Below, piece by piece: positions 5,588 to 6,854 of a stretch of 6,854 nt of DNA; the stretch's first letter is position 1; each line of letters starts with the position of its first letter. A program made the position numbers and the translations under genes. The DNA is from Candidatus Nanopelagicales bacterium (GTDB taxonomy: Bacteria; Actinomycetota; Actinomycetes; S36-B12), in NCBI GenBank assembly GCA_018402075.1, contig JAGYJP010000029.1, positions 1-6,854 on the forward strand, in the 5' to 3' direction. The notes under the pieces were generated by a model that was given only the letters and a program-made list of their open reading frames with translations, was not told where the DNA came from and did no database searches.

Positions 5588-6784
5588 ATGGATGAAACAG
5601 GCATTGTTCTCTACGGGGCAACATGGTGCCCAGACTGCCGTCGGAGCAAATCCTTCCTCGGTGATCATCGAATTCCCTACCGTTATGTCGACCTCGAAGA
5701 GCACCCGGAAGAAATCGACACCGTCCTAGAACTCAACGATGGAAAACAAATCATTCCGACAATCGTCTTCCCCGACGGATCGCACGTTGCCGAGCCGTCT
5801 AATGAAGAACTTGCCCAAAAATTGGGGTTGACTCGAGAGGCCGCTGATTCCACCTATGACGTGGTGATTATTGGTGGGGGGCCAACCGGATTGACAGCTG
5901 CGATTTACGCGGCGCGGGAAGATCTTCGGACTCTCGTGGTGGAGCGCTCCGCACTGGGAGGTCAGGCGGGAGTCACAGAACGCCTCGACAATTACCCCGG
6001 ATTCCCCGAAGGGATCGGCGGAGCCGAATTGGCGCAACGATTCGCCGAGCAAGCGGCCCGGTACGGTGTCGAGTTACTCACCGCGGTGTCGGTCGAGTCA
6101 ATCGAGGCCACAGATGCCGGTACCGTGATCACTCTTTCAACGGGCCAAACACTGACCGCGGGCGCAGCATTGATTGCGGCTGGGTCGACCTACCGACGAA
6201 CCGACGCACCTGGTGAAGCCGACTTGATCGGATCCGGTGTTCACTTTTGCGCGACATGCGATGGCCCCTTTTATAAAGGAGCTGAGGAACTTGTCGTGCT
6301 AGGGGCGGGTAACTCCGGACTTGAGGAGGGACTATTCCTGACAAAGTTTGCCAATCACGTTACCGTCATTGACCGCTCGGACACTGCAGCCGGCTCCAAG
6401 ATTCTGTTAAACAAGGTGACCAACCACCCCCAGATGTCGCTCATGCTCAACACCACGGTGGTGGAGTTCCTCGCTGGGGACAATGGGAAATTAACGGGTC
6501 TGCGACTTGCCGACCTTGAGGGCCAGGAATTCGAGCATTCGGCCACCGGCGCATTTGTGTTCATTGGTCTTAAACCGAACTCCGAGTGGCTCGACGGAGT
6601 CGTTGATCTTGACGAACGCGGTTTCATTGTCACGGATCGAACCATGTCAACATCAATTCCTGGGGTCTTTGCCGCCGGAGATATCCGAGCCGATTCGACC
6701 AAACAATTAGCATCAGCGGTGGGCGAGGGCGCGGCCGTTGCACTACAGATTCGCTACCACTTGCAGCAGCGCGCGGACAGTTAA
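5588..6784 (+). CDS. Glutaredoxin/mycoredoxin-thioredoxin reductase fusion protein
   Basis: This 398-residue cytoplasmic flavoenzyme joins a dithiol donor to its own reductase. Residues about 5-80 form a glutaredoxin-like domain with active site WCPDC (Cys14, Cys17) and the cis-proline segment IIPTI (Pro57). Residues about 90-398 are a low-molecular-weight thioredoxin reductase, with FAD motif GGGPTG (96-101), redox-active CATCD (Cys221, Cys224), second dinucleotide motif GAGNSG (239-244) and C-terminal FAD motif FAAGDI (361-366). Electrons would pass from pyridine nucleotide through FAD and the reductase disulfide to the fused glutaredoxin. Where classical NADPH enzymes have HRRxxxR, this protein has IDRSDTAAG (261-269), so cofactor preference may differ. 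Such fusions occur in actinobacteria. A stand-alone thioredoxin is not seen nearby. Its stop overlaps that of a possible convergent gene. Confidence 0.92.
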   Translation: MDETGIVLYGATWCPDCRRSKSFLGDHRIPYRYVDLEEHPEEIDTVLELNDGKQIIPTIVFPDGSHVAEPSNEELAQKLGLTREAADSTYDVVIIGGGPTGLTAAIYAAREDLRTLVVERSALGGQAGVTERLDNYPGFPEGIGGAELAQRFAEQAARYGVELLTAVSVESIEATDAGTVITLSTGQTLTAGAALIAAGSTYRRTDAPGEADLIGSGVHFCATCDGPFYKGAEELVVLGAGNSGLEEGLFLTKFANHVTVIDRSDTAAGSKILLNKVTNHPQMSLMLNTTVVEFLAGDNGKLTGLRLADLEGQEFEHSATGAFVFIGLKPNSEWLDGVVDLDERGFIVTDRTMSTSIPGVFAAGDIRADSTKQLASAVGEGAAVALQIRYHLQQRADS

Positions 6785-6854
6785 CGAATCTGCGGTAACT
6801 CTTGTCCGTCAATGCTCCGCGTGAGGATTCGGTTGTTCAGGGGCTCGTTCAGGG
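6781..6854 (-). CDS. Possible 3' end of a convergent gene
   Basis: On the minus strand a frame enters from the right edge and ends at TAA (6783-6781), giving 24 C-terminal residues that finish SIDGQELPQIR. The stop shares the TTAA tetranucleotide with the reductase stop. The stretch is too short to identify. It reads like normal protein, with no rare codons striking the eye, but other frames here are also open. Confidence 0.3.
   Translation of the reverse strand, partial: LNEPLNNRILTRSIDGQELPQIR
6785..6831. terminator. Weak candidate hairpin after the reductase gene
   Basis: CGAATC (6785-6790) pairs with GATTCG (6826-6831), and inside it GCGG (6792-6795) pairs with CCGC (6817-6820), with an unequal internal loop. 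It begins right after the reductase stop and could be a bidirectional terminator. There is no T-run, and it would lie inside the possible convergent gene. Confidence 0.2.

Noticed and set aside
5726..6702. Minus-strand frames of 71-115 codons within the reductase gene
   Set aside because: They are shadows of the thioredoxin reductase reading frame, whose motifs are complete.
1..6854. CRISPR array, tRNA, insertion-sequence ends or attachment-site repeats
   Set aside because: No regularly spaced direct repeats, cloverleaf-like sequence, transposase fragments or long terminal repeats were seen on either strand by eye.

Overview
The window looks like chromosomal DNA from an actinobacterium with a lower GC content than is typical for that phylum, possibly a freshwater lineage. 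This is inferred from three things: a single-chain glutaredoxin/mycoredoxin-thioredoxin reductase, MazEF-type genes resembling mycobacterial ones, and frequent GTG starts. No rRNA, tRNA, CRISPR array, transposase or integrase is visible.

Left part (about 1-3965, minus strand) is a piece of a phage-defence island. Transcription runs right to left. It first crosses a 722-residue DUF262-DUF1524 (GmrSD-like) protein that carries a C-terminal RAMA-like domain, a predicted reader of modified DNA. It then crosses a gap of about 415 bases that is non-coding but rich in inverted repeats. It then enters an SNF2-family helicase resembling DrmD of the DISARM systems, whose C-terminal part lies beyond the left edge. 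The expected partners of such a helicase (an adenine methylase, DrmA, DrmB, DrmC) would be outside the window on the left.

Middle part (about 3966-4820, plus strand) is divergent from the defence genes. It holds a region with a perfect 7-bp-arm inverted repeat beside a good -10 hexamer, a possible 46-residue cysteine-rich small protein, and a ribbon-helix-helix antitoxin/MazF toxin pair overlapping at TAATG.

Right part (about 4821-6854) appears to be ordinary genome. It holds a small secreted protein of unknown function (signal peptide, mature N-terminal histidine) and a glutaredoxin-thioredoxin reductase fusion whose pyridine-nucleotide site lacks the usual HRRxxxR motif. There may also be the 3' end of a convergent gene whose stop codon overlaps that of the reductase.

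The most interesting hypothesis is that the DUF262-DUF1524-RAMA protein and the DrmD-like helicase form, or belong to, one modification-sensing defence locus, with a toxin-antitoxin pair inserted next to it.
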